Of a DNA stretch of 64,000 bases, positions 12,649 through 23,449 are shown one piece after another. The position numbers and the translations under genes are program-made. The notes under the pieces were generated by a model. The model saw only the letters and a program-made list of their open reading frames with translations, had not been told where the DNA came from and searched no databases. How positions within the stretch are numbered: the first letter of the stretch is position 1; each line of letters begins with the position of its first letter. Source of the DNA: Angiostrongylus vasorum (taxonomy: Eukaryota > Nematoda > Chromadorea > Rhabditida > Metastrongylidae). The stretch lies in NCBI GenBank assembly GCA_018806985.1, contig JADANN010000274.1, positions 1,513,501-1,577,500 on the forward strand, given 5' to 3'.

Positions 12649-13388
12649 GTGTACTTTATGGATTCCAATCCACTACTGCTTTGCTTAAATCGTGCGGTAG
12701 CTTTTCTTCCTTCGGTCTGCCACGCAGGAATTATTAAGAGGGCTTGGGTTGGAATTCTGCTGACTTTAGAAGGAAGAATATTAAAGCAAACAAGAATTGT
12801 AAAAGTAATGAGTAAAGAGTAGACATACAAAGTTGACATGAAAAAACAGTTGGATATTATAAACTAAGAGATACAATACAACTTGTGTGCTTAATCATTT
12901 ATGTCTATAGGGATTCATTGCTCGATTTATCGACTCCTCACGCTGGCCTTGTGGCCAACAATTACATATCCGAGGCAATGATAAATAATGGTAATAATGT
13001 TAATAAAATATAGACCATTCTCTACAGAGTAGAGAGCGGTCTCCATAACTCGATGCAAGGTATACAATCATTGGAATCAAACTGTTGTATTGTGTGCCGT
13101 TAAATGAAAGAATATACATTGGAAGCTCATGTTGTTAGCCCTATACTGCAGCAAAATTACATTTTTCACACAACCAAGTAATTATGGCCAGCCATATCTT
13201 TACTCCATACTATATTTGTTAAGGCACTTCCTAGAGAACATCGTATTTTAAAGAGTTATACAATGAAAAAATTCAAAAGGCAGAGTGGTCCTTTTAAAAA
13301 GAAACAAAAACACCACGTAATCTTTGCTAAATAAGAACCCAATAATTAGTACCTGAGGACTTTCTTTAGATCCACCACGAGAAAACTA

Positions 13389-16300
13389 TTATTGGACGTT
13401 GTTCACCTGTCTTATGGTGATATTAACTCTACTGGAATTGGCAAATTGTTCTAAAAGCGGATCCTCTATGGCGAATCGACGATCACTGACGATGGCTGCA
13501 ACGGCATGGTAGACGAATCTCTGTGCGCCATGCATTACTAGAACATCTCCAGAACGTAGCCACAACGGAACCACATCGTCGTCCAGTGATTTGCCACCGC
13601 TTAGATACACTGCGGATTGGCCGAGAGACAGCGACACCAATGGCGCATCCGTACGTTCTGACCTCAACAGCGAAAACTGCATTGGTGGTGCTTCATAATA
13701 CATCACTATTACTAGGATGGCAAGAATGAAATTTCAGCTTTATCAGTTGTTAAAGATTTCCGAGTATCTGATTACATGACAATCTGAAGGAGATAACCCA
13801 ACGTCAGTGAATAAAATAGGTGAAGCGCTGTCATGCAAAAATATAGCACCTTTCAAACAGAGAAACCAACAGCATTGAAAACCCATATTGAAAATGAACA
13901 TAAAAGCTTTCAAGAAATGTGTAAAGCAAAGAATAGAACAACAAACTTCCTATGTTGGCAGAGAATTACTTCAGTAAAGCACGAATTTTCATTCGCACTA
14001 ACCTAATAAAATATTTATTAGGCACTCACCATAGCAGAACCGCTTTAAAAAAAGAAATAAATATGGAAGTCAGTCTCAAAGAGTAATCCTTTCAGTACAA
14101 ATATGACTTGCTAAAACTAAACAATACCTGTCCTCCCCTACTCAAAAAACTCGAAATAACATGGTTTCCTTAGAAGAGTTCTTAGATGAAAATATTGTTC
14201 ATCAGAAGAGAATACAGTTCTTCCCAAGAGCCAATTTCCTTTGACTTCATTACCTTCTATTACAATAATGCGTACCTATCAACATGAGGCGAAAGTGTTG
14301 ATTTAGGAGGATAATAGTTGACAATCGCTGCATCTGCATTCATAACGCCTAGACCAAGAACTTGCGTGATGACCTGCAGAACACATCCCTGTCTGACTGG
14401 ATTTTTTGAGTATAATTACTAAATATAAGCAAAAAGCATTAACCTTAGCAAAATCAACCAGCTCCACCGGAAGCTGATCACCAGTTTGTGGGTACTCCTT
14501 TGTTTCCCAGTTGTATGCCACTCCTAAAGTGGTCCATCTCAGTGACTTTCCAGCTTCCTTCAGTACATTTCTGAAATACAAATTTCCATAATCAAACACC
14601 TCCAAGTAAGAAAGTAGTTCACACTATTCCTGCAATAAGCGCTTCATTTGACTGGTTTTCTTAAACAAATACTTTTAATGTAATAACACTGTCTCGAATT
14701 GGTATGGTAAACATTGAAGGCAATCTTAGGTTTTTTAAAAAGTATGATGTGATATTAGTGCCTCTTCCATGACAATGGACCCGCATATGTTAAAGCTGGT
14801 AACTGTGAGCTTGAAAGTGTTATTGTCAAAAACAAGAGAATACATTTAAAAAAAGAAAGAGGCATTTAAGCCATTCATGCATGAACTGGCTAGTTTTTCG
14901 AACAGTAGATTAGTTTTCGATAACTAGAAAAGTTAAGGCCCCGACAAATTATACATTTAAACTCATACAACAGATTTTTGTTCTATCGTGATACACAATT
15001 TTTAGCGATAAAAAAATATAAAGGATAAAATTCCCGGGTTTTGATCAATCTCTGAAGGATTCGCCATGCACTTGACTTCACTAGCGATCGTTTGGAGGTG
15101 ATTGATTGCACATCTGGCCTTTACAATGACTTGCGGTGGCCTACCGATGTATCGAGCCAGTGCTGCTATCCTCCCAGACAAGTCTGATACCAATTTGCTG
15201 ACCCCGGAGGGATGGAAGGCTTGGTGGGCCATGGGCGCGGGGATCGATTCCATGTGTGTGTAGCAAGGTGCCTCCGACAACTGCGCCACACGCGCCCATT
15301 TTCAGGAAACATTCTCAAAATCGGAAATCTGTTTAGAATTCAAATTTACAAAATATTTAAAGAAAGAATTGAATTCTCAAACTCTCTAAAGAAGGGGTTA
15401 ACATTCGCAAACACAAATTGCTTTAGGGAACACCATCGTATTCTACTGGACCAAATCCTGCTTAATCAACTGCTTTCGCGTCCGGAATACGAACATCAAC
15501 GAAAACAAAAAAAGGCGAAAAATGCGTTTGAAGGGCCAGAATACCTAGGGAAAGTGCTTTAGGAAAGTTATGAGAGCCAATTTTTAAAAGACTGAAAAGA
15601 AAATTCCACTCATTGGCAGTGATCAAAACACAACCCAGTAGGAATCACATGATTCATACGTCCCGAAACTAAAGGAGATTCTTTAAACAACCATGTTATA
15701 CCCACAACGATGCTGAGATATTCGCAAAACTTGGACCCCGAGCCAGATATATTCAGGATTTCCCTTTCCAGGGCTCGCGCATTACATACTGCGCAACACA
15801 GGGCCCTGCACTGCGTTTCTCTAAGCTGGTTTTCTACCTAACGCTGCGATCAGCAATCACCCGTTAGCGGAATTGATCTAGAGAGCACAAATCGGCACTG
15901 AACCCAGTTAAGCTAAGGCTGAGCCGAGAATCACGTCGTAGCTAATAGCAAATTTTGCACTTTTTACCGAGGTTAATCCAAGCAGGGAACCGACTAATAA
16001 AGCGCAATCTCGTTCAATATAACATGACGATGTCCCTTGATGTAGTGTTGCTATTAGTTTACAGATAGAAAAAAAACTTGATAGATTCCGTTAGCCTGTT
16101 CCGCCCCGACAACCGTATCTCGCGGTTGGCACAACGGATCACGCGCAATTTTTCATCGGCTGCGGACTTCCTGATTTTTTTTGAGAATAAAACACCTAAA
16201 AAATAGACGATTTGAGGGGTTTGAATATTACGAAACTGTAGAATAGACTATGCTCCATCGTTTTATAGGTATGGATTCTATGCATCCTATCGAAAAAAGT

Positions 16301-19300
16301 GTACATATTCGAATAAACAAACTCTGGAACCCATTAAGCTCAAAATGGACACTATGCTATCAATTGACACGGTCGTTTGGTCCGGATTGCTATAGGAAAT
16401 ATAGTGTTCACAAAATATAGGGCCCATATGAGGTGGAATGGGTTGATGATTCGCAATTTGTTTCCAACTCTCTAGAAGGCTGTGAATTTGAACAAAGTGA
16501 AAATAAAATACCTTTTCATAAAGGCTAAGCACACTGTTATAGCGATAAGGTCCTTTGAGTTTATCAGCTCTCTACCTCATAAAAAATAGAAAGATGATAT
16601 AATTGAATTCAGAGAAGATACCCCTTATAGAATATAGATGTATTGGTTAACAAATTTGTTGCGATAGCATTTATTTGGAAACCAATGACAAATTTTCGAC
16701 AACTAGAATAACTGAAGGGAAGACTTGACAGATTTAAAAAAGGACACTTTGTCCAGCATCAATGTATGTGGGTAGCTAAACATATATTGTTTATAAAACA
16801 TCGTTTTTATTCCAGAAATATCTAAATCAAAGCTTAAGAAACATTAACGTAACAAATCTTCTTCTACGTTTTATGAGCTAAGCTGCTGCCAACAACCACA
16901 GTGCACCCGCGAACATCATCGTGTTCTGCTGGACCAAATCCCCCTTTTCAACCCACTCAAGTGACGAGTCTCGACAATACAGCGAAAGAAAAAACGACGA
17001 TCCCTACCAAGGTTTTATTTTTCTCCTTATTTTGTGCACAAATACAGTTCCGAGACATATAAAGAAAGATAACATGTGGCTCATGTATTATTCTAGGTAC
17101 CCGAAACGTTCTTCATCCTAAGGGAAAGGTAGAACATTAAGATGAAAACTGGGACCAGGCACAGCCTAGTCAAGCATCTGAAACATCGCGGACTGCAAAT
17201 TGTTCATTTCACTAGTACAACCTATAACGTTGCACATCTTTCTAACACAATTGGAGTAACGACTAGAAACTTCGAGAACCCAATATCTAAAATGTCTGAG
17301 AAGGTACTTGATTGGACCCTCATTATAATCGAGTTTTTATGGAAAACGAAATACTTGTGTCAGAAGTGGGCGCAAATAGTAGTAAAGAGAACACAAAGAA
17401 GCAGAATGGTACGGTAGATTGTGAGTATTAGAAATTCCCATGGAGCAATCTTTTACACCAGAGGCCGACAGACCTCACAGACTAAGCGACGTGGGCACTC
17501 AAAACCAGAACACCTGGTGTCACTGCAACCTCCTGTACCTTACTTACTTACTTGGATACTTGGACACCCCCTGTCTCACTGGTTGTGCGAGCCCCTAGCA
17601 TAATCTCCATTTTTCGGAGTTTTGCTAGTTTAGCCATTGTGCTTCCCTGAGTCCCGAGGACAGCCTGGCCAAAGTCTGCCTAGTTTGATAACAGTACGGT
17701 ACTGGATCCCGGTATTAGTTTACTCTTAGCTGGGCTTCCTGGTGGAAACGCCCGACTCCTTCTCAGCTTGGAAGACCCTGCGTAGAGGGTGAATGCTCCT
17801 GCTGTGCATCGCAACTCGACACCCAGGAGCACCTTCCAGCCACGATGAGGTGGTAAACCGTTGGGAGGTACCTCGGTATAGGTATGGAGAAATAAAGGCA
17901 GAAATAATAAGTACTACAAGGCATTAAACTTGGATGGCTACCCTGTACTGTGTATTGGCTAAAAACACATTAGTTGATTCATAGACCTTCAACTGAAGGA
18001 GCTGTAGAAAGAAAAAGAAGAATGGGAACTATCAGTGCAGTCAACTGCTTATTGTGGTTGCGTGGAAATGCACAAAGATGAGAATCAGCTTCTACTATAT
18101 ATTAGATAACACCCAACGTTTCCTCAAAAACAGCACATAGTAAAATTCACATATGAAATTCGAGAAAACCGTCCGTATTTGATTTACACATATCACAACA
18201 TGAGGAAACGAGCAAATAATTTGATTTTCCATGAAAAGCTACTAAATCCTTGAAATGAGGATATGTTTAAGGAACGAATCCAACAAAGCACGTACCTTTG
18301 CGGACTAAACCCGTGAGCGGTGAGATTCGTGACGTTGGGAGGTTCAGCGTACAGAAACACACGACGAAGCCACATCTCGACGACGTCATCCCTTAAACAT
18401 CCATCTTTGACTCCGTTCCAAAAATAGCTGACAGTGATATAAAGACCCCAAACATTCCCCTTTAATTAATAAAATTCCCTATGTTGAGAATCCTATGAGC
18501 GGCTCGTATAGCGCACTGCTTAGAGGCGCCCTGCAATACACAAGAGGTCGATCCCAGCACACCAGGCTCACCAAGCCTTCCGTCCCTCCGAGATCGGCAA
18601 ATTAGCACCAGACTTGTATGGAAGGATAGCAGCACTGACTCGATACATCGCTAGGCCACCGGGAATCATTGTAAAGGCCAGATATACATTCAATCACCTC
18701 CAAACGATGCTTAATGAAGTAGAATGCATGGCGCATCCCTCAGGGATTGATCAACGCCGAGAGCTTTAGCCTTTTTTTGTCTATGTTGAGAACAACTTTT
18801 CTCTGGCAAATGCACAATACAAGCGCTGAGATATCTCTCGATTAAATAGAAAAAGGAGAATTGAGGAAAGAAACTTCGTGCCGCAAAGTAACTGAGGAAA
18901 AGTGGACACAGAAACCAATATAAATCCCCAAATCTGTCTCACAATCGAAGCATATTGCTGCGAATATGCCAATCTTTGCTCTCCTTTAGTAATTTCATAA
19001 CTTTTTTGGCGTAGTAATGATAACCTAATATAAGCAAAAAAGCCAAATAACCTCAGTAAATTGGGAAGTATATAAAGTCCTGGCCTTCCCTTTATGGTTA
19101 TCAGTCTCCATTTTGCAAGTGGCTTCAACCCCAACTGCTCCAGTAGAACTGACCCGACGCAGGATGACACTAACTGTTGACTGCACAGAGTTATGCAGTC
19201 GCTATTTGAAGAAGGATCTATAAAACAAACACACTCATCAACAAAGCAATAATGTTTACTTGTCAACATTCCGGGTATTTACGCTAAAAATGCCTGAAGA

Positions 19301-19414
19301 AAAGTACCGATGACACCGCTTAAATCTGGAGGAGGGGCTCGTCGCTTGTAATATTTAAATATTTTTTTGAACAAAGATGATTGAAATCCACCATCATTTC
19401 CATAATGGTCGCTT
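13389..19414 (-). CDS. ALKBH1: ALKBH1-like Fe(II)/2-oxoglutarate dioxygenase
   Basis: Homologue of Al-kB homologue 1, a dioxygenase that removes methyl groups from nucleic acids (reported on tRNA and DNA), working in nucleus, cytosol and mitochondria. Exons in reading order: about 19414-19308 (FKKIFKYYKRRAPPPDLSG), 19217-19052 (LEQLGLKPLAKWR.. GRPGLYILPN), 18427-18296 (MWLRRVFLYAEPPNVTNL), 14570-14444 (SLRWTTLGVAYNWETKEYP), 14373-14276 (NADAAIVNYYPP..LSPHVD) and 13662-13389. The iron ligands are visible: the HxD motif (HVD) and a later His (FVYHAV). The C-terminal VNITIRQV carries the 2-oxoglutarate-binding Arg. Phases agree at all five internal junctions. The N-terminal methionine was not found. 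An in-frame TGA precedes exon 1, and a one-base change in the A7 run near 19370 would join a nearby ATG to this frame. A 3.7-kb intron (14571-18295) is filled with repeats. Confidence 0.9.
15022..15297 (-). mobile_element. tRNA-derived SINE family A
   Basis: Read on the minus strand it starts with a tRNA-like head (GTGTGGCGCAGTTGTCGGAG, then GGAATCGATCCCC) and continues through CGGTAGGCCACCGCAAGTCATTG. It ends in the usual CATGGCG-like and ATTGATCAA block. It lies in the large ALKBH1 intron. Confidence 0.8.
15700..15960 (-). mobile_element. SINE family 3, single arm plus tail
   Basis: Contains GATGCTGAGATATTCGCAAA, the tRNA-like head in reverse orientation, then the tail with AATCACCCGTTAGCGG and GAACCCAGTTAAGCT. 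These are the same blocks as at 2.5 and 56.7 kb. No second, inverted arm is present. Confidence 0.6.
17541..17868 (-). repeat. Family C repeat
   Basis: The + strand starts with TTACTTACTTACTTGGATACTTGGAC, the inverse of an (AAGT)n tail. It runs through TGGTTGTGCGAGCCCCTAGC to GATGAGGTGGTAAACCGTTG, with a short internal deletion before the CCACCACAGG block. It lies in the large ALKBH1 intron. Confidence 0.75.
18490..18772 (+). mobile_element. tRNA-derived SINE family A
   Basis: Head TATAGCGCACTGCTTAGAGG and B-box-like GGTCGATCCC, then CTCGATACATCGCTAGGCCA, ending GATTGATCAACGCCGAGAGC. It lies in an ALKBH1 intron (18428-19051), antisense to the gene. Confidence 0.8.
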
Positions 19415-19547
19415 TCCTTAAACGAATAATTAACGCGGTTTCACTAAATTTAGTAAGTTGTTCTAAATATAGAATCTGCGACCATCGCTTCCAACCTTAA
19501 CACTTCCGAGAGTTCAGCCTAATTTATGGCTTAGTATACCTGACCTC

Positions 19548-19553
19548 TTTATT
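19548..19553 (-). terminator. Poly(A) signal AATAAA
   Basis: AATAAA on the minus strand, 23 bases past the stop codon of the 75-residue gene. Its position suits 3'-end formation of that transcript just ahead of ALKBH1. Confidence 0.55.
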
Positions 19554-19575
19554 ATTTGCTATGAATGAACTATCG

Positions 19576-20926
19576 TTATTTTCCGGAACCAGCTTTTGCA
19601 TTTCGTTCGTCATGAATCGCCTTATATTTGCGAAGCAGATCAATTTTGCCTTGATTAAGTTGTTCTTCGTATTCCTAAAAAGACACATGAAAAAAAGACT
19701 TCATTTCAGTATCTCAGCCAGATTACTAGCAATAAACCACCAAAGGAACATTCAAAGTACCATCTTGTCTTTAACACACATTCATCTTAACAGTAAAACA
19801 GTCTCGATACCACTGTTCATCATCAACATTCTTCAAACCTATAGACAACGAACATGACCGCCAGAAATGGATAGAGAAGAAAGCTCTCGGCGTTGATCAA
19901 TCTCTGAGGGATGAGCCATGCATTCGACTTCATTAAGCATCGTTTGGAGGTGACTGAATGCATATCTGGCCTTTACAATGACTCTCGGTGGTCTACGGAT
20001 GTATCCAGCTAGCGCCGCTATCCTCCCAGACAAGTCTCGCACCAATTTGCCAACCTAAGAGGGACGGAGGGCTTGGTGGGCCATGCGCGCGGGAACCGAT
20101 CCCATGTGTATTGCAGCGCGCCTCCGACCACTTTACTGCACAAGCCCATGTTAGCAAAATGTACCAAACAAATCAGGAGTTGATAAACATAAAAATCTTC
20201 ACACTCATTCTTACAAATGATAGAAATTCAAATAAGAGTAATATCGATTCATAGTTTCGTCCACGAGAAACGGTAGAAGCAAATCTATATAACATTCCTT
20301 ACCACAAGGGCGTGTGTGGCGCAGTGGTCGGAGGCGCCCTGCAACACACATGTGGGATCGATCCACGCGCCCATGGCCAACCAAGCCTCCCATCACTCCG
20401 CGGTCGGCAAATTGGTAGCAGACTTGTCTGGGAGGATAGCAGCACTGGCTCGATACCGGTAGACCACAGCGAGTAATTGTAAACGCCAGATATGCATTCA
20501 ATCACCTCCGAACGGTGCTTAATAACGTGGAATGCATGGCGCATCCCTCCAGGGATCGATCAACGCCGAGAGCTTTATCCTTTATCCTTATCCTTACCAG
20601 CAACGTAGCTTTCCTCGAACTACAGTAGGATCTGCTATAGGTAAGCTATGGATATAGTACATAAAATTGCACTGAAAAATATTGTCCACAGAAGTATCGG
20701 GAAAAAATGATCCATATATGACTAACAGTCATTTGCGCCCCCAGGCACGAGTTCTATGCGACTCACACATTCGTGAAGGGTTAAAGAGAACGTTTACCTG
20801 GAGTGGTTTCCAATAATATGACACCACATTTGCCCCGACGACTAGTCCTAGTACAGCAACTGCGCCCCTCTTGAAAGCGTCTTCTACAGAAATACGATAG
20901 GGCCACCAGCGTGGATTAGAAGACAT
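19576..20926 (-). CDS. Small single-pass membrane protein, 75 residues, unrecognised
   Basis: Two exons: 20926-20798 (MSSNPRWWPYRISVEDAFKR, one hydrophobic segment AVAVLGLVVGANVVSYYW, then KPLQ) and 19674-19576 (EYEEQLNQGKIDLLRKYKAI..). The junction is in phase 0, with CTCCAG|GTAAAC as donor and CTTTTTAG as acceptor. A basic N-terminus, one membrane span and a charged helical tail suggest a small subunit or assembly factor of the mitochondrial inner membrane. This is inference; I recognise no family. It ends about 160 bases upstream of ALKBH1 exon 1, on the same strand, with AATAAA between them. The intron holds two SINE A copies in inverted orientation. Confidence 0.6.
19872..20152 (-). mobile_element. 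tRNA-derived SINE family A
   Basis: Minus-strand copy with head ..GTGGTCGGAGGCGCGCTGC and B-box-like GGGATCGGTTCCC. The downstream end is GATTGATCAACGCCGAGAGC. It faces the copy at 20310-20585 across about 160 bases. Confidence 0.82.
20310..20585 (+). mobile_element. tRNA-derived SINE family A
   Basis: Well kept: GTGTGTGGCGCAGTGGTCGG (A-box region), GTGGGATCGATCC (B-box region), body, and end GATCGATCAACGCCGAGAGC followed by TTTATCC repeats. It lies in the intron of the 75-residue gene, inverted relative to its neighbour. Confidence 0.85.
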
Positions 20927-21109
20927 TAAAATGAGGATAAAAACCTCAGACCTTCTGAATGATTGTACACAAACTATTTCGCCAACATTATTATATATTT
21001 CCAGAAAAACGTATGAAAATTATATTTCCAGAAAAACGTATGAAAATGTTTATGAATGTGAACTTAAATTAATGAATTCAGTACAGCTAATGTATAACGT
21101 CTGCAGTAA

Positions 21110-21494
21110 ACCCCCTCTTCTTCTTGGACGGCCCGTTTTTACTGGTTATGGGGGACCCAACATACGTTACATTCTTCCGAGACTTGCCGCCTTAGGCACT
21201 GTGGTCCCGAAGTCAGCCAGACCAAAGTTCTGCCCCAGATCGTCGCCACCACAGGTAGTCGCCGCCCTTGAAGAACAGAGGGAGATTTGGCACCATGCGA
21301 CTAGTTTGATACCGGGACGGTGGTGGAGCCTGGTATTGTTTTACTCTTAGGTGAATTTCCTGGTGGAAACGTCGGACTCCTTCTCAACTTGGGAGGCCCT
21401 GCTGGGGGGATGAATCTCCCCGCTGTACAGCACAGCCCGACACATGGGAACACCTCCCAGCCGCCATAAGGCGGTAAACTGTTGGGAGGAACTA
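21110..21494 (-). repeat. Family C repeat
   Basis: The + strand runs from TGGACGGCCCGTTTTTACTGG through GTCGCCACCACAGGTAGTCG and GGGACGGTGGTGGAGCC to AAGGCGGTAAACTGTTGGGA. Confidence 0.8.
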
Positions 21495-22957
21495 CCTACT
21501 ACTTCAGGTGATAGTCAAAAACCTTTGTTGTTGTTGTCAAACTTAAAATGAAATAAAAAACGGAACTGACAGATAAATTTCCTATTTAACTATACACCAT
21601 AATGTACAATGACATCATTCTTAAACTAGGTCGTCAGCCAAAATCTCAGAAAGTACAATGTTAATCTACGGATGTCGCTTATTAATTACCTCACCACAAC
21701 AAGACAAATGGATAAGTTCATTCAGCAGATGAACTCTTACCCCCGATATATGAAGTTGCAGAAGTAGGCACGGCGCTAACGGCTAACATGGAACAACAAA
21801 TACCTCTTTCTTCACAACTTTCATTCAAACCTCTAGCACATGCTGAAATATGAAATGAACAAAATAAAAATAAATTCAAACAACATGCCAATCATTCGAG
21901 GTAAGCTAGGTTTTCTGGGTGGACCAGACACATTGAGAGTTGGAGTGGTTGTTGCAAAATGCTACTTTTCATCAAAAGAAAGATGGAGAAAAAAAAAGTG
22001 AAGGAAAAGTACAGTTAGTTTCTATACATTCTAGAAGCAGCTAAAATAAATCTCAACTGTCAAGATTTAGAATGAGAGCAGATCCTTGTTACACTGGAAT
22101 AACATACCATCTTCTGAAGTAAGGTATAAAATGAGCCAACAATATGCCCCTGTATACTTTTAGAGAGCTGTTGATCCAGGAGGACCCATTCATTCGCGAG
22201 AATGTGACCTCATATGAAGTCACACAATGCTTTTAAAAATTGACCAAACCCCAAAAGCAAGAGCCAAAAATGGCTTTACTAATCTGCAATATTCTCATCT
22301 TGTCCACTACTTCATTAATGGAGAGCTATCGTCTATTGTCAAAACAGCAGCTTCGTCGCGAATGTGTTACTCGGTTCACTCCGAATTAAAGCGAAGGGTT
22401 ACATATAGAAAACCGCTGTTTTCAAAGTGAGTACAACCAAAAGAACATGAGAAAGAGATCTACATAGATTACGAATAGCTACAACGTACAGCAAGACTAC
22501 GAACATTCAAGCACGAAACAACTGCGTTGACCTTAACATAGAAACTTGGCATGGTTAAGGCATTATATACGTTTTCTACAAAGGCTTTATGTTTTTGTAA
22601 CAATTAGTTACAGTTGAATTTACTTTTTTTTGCAAATATACCATATAACTCATGAAAAATAGCTGAATTCGTTCCTGCTCAAAATAACCTGAGAACACCT
22701 TAGACCAGTAAAAGTCTACTGCTACCACCTTTTCGTAGATTTCTACAATTCACCCAAATAGAAACTCCATAACACTGAATTACTTTGATACCTCTGCAGA
22801 TTTCAAAAAATACAGGACACAGCACTAACGAAGGCACAAAAAACTCCACACGTACGGCAAACACTCCTAGCAAAATTCTGCCGACATGGGTTTCCCTTCT
22901 TTTATTTCCAAGTCTGCAATTTAATTTCACAGATTATATATGGGTTAATTACTACGA

Positions 22958-22988
<31 letters not shown>

Positions 22989-23449
22989 TACATATATATT
23001 ACATATGTATGCACGTATGTAAGTATATATACATATGTATAAACTACGAGTACCATATGAATATCTATGAATCTGAAGTTAAGAGTTAGCCCTCTTTTTA
23101 AACAAAAGGACAAGCTAAACCACACAATCTCGATGGACCGACTGCGTTCTGTATAGAAGAAAACAAACTGTAAGCGAGAGCTTCAAATTAGGCCATGAGC
23201 AGCGTGGTCCCAAGTATTACAGCTTCATCAAGTCATCATGTGTGAATACTTGGCGGGGTGCCATCACAGTCCTATCAATGATACATGAGCTCTGCTCATT
23301 CTCCTCTTTTATTTCGTTGTTCTTTTTCTTCGCCTTTCCCTAAACGACATGTTATAAATTTCGTGTACGTCGTGATTTTCCACAGAAGACTTTTCTCAAA
23401 ATAATGAAACCAGAAGTTTTTCGCAGATTTACCCAACAATTCAGTTTTC
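21495..23449. other. Intergenic DNA between XPC and the small membrane protein gene
   Basis: AT-rich, with no exon I can support. It holds a TA/CATA microsatellite at about 22960-23040. Any further XPC 3' untranslated sequence would lie in its right part. Confidence 0.4.
22960..23040. repeat. TA/CATA microsatellite
   Basis: Alternating TATATA, then CATATACATACATATA and related units. Confidence 0.9.

Noticed and set aside
18781..19269. A 162-codon minus frame treated as one exon
   Set aside because: Only its 19217-19052 part matches ALKBH1; the rest is intron read-through after AG|GTTATT.
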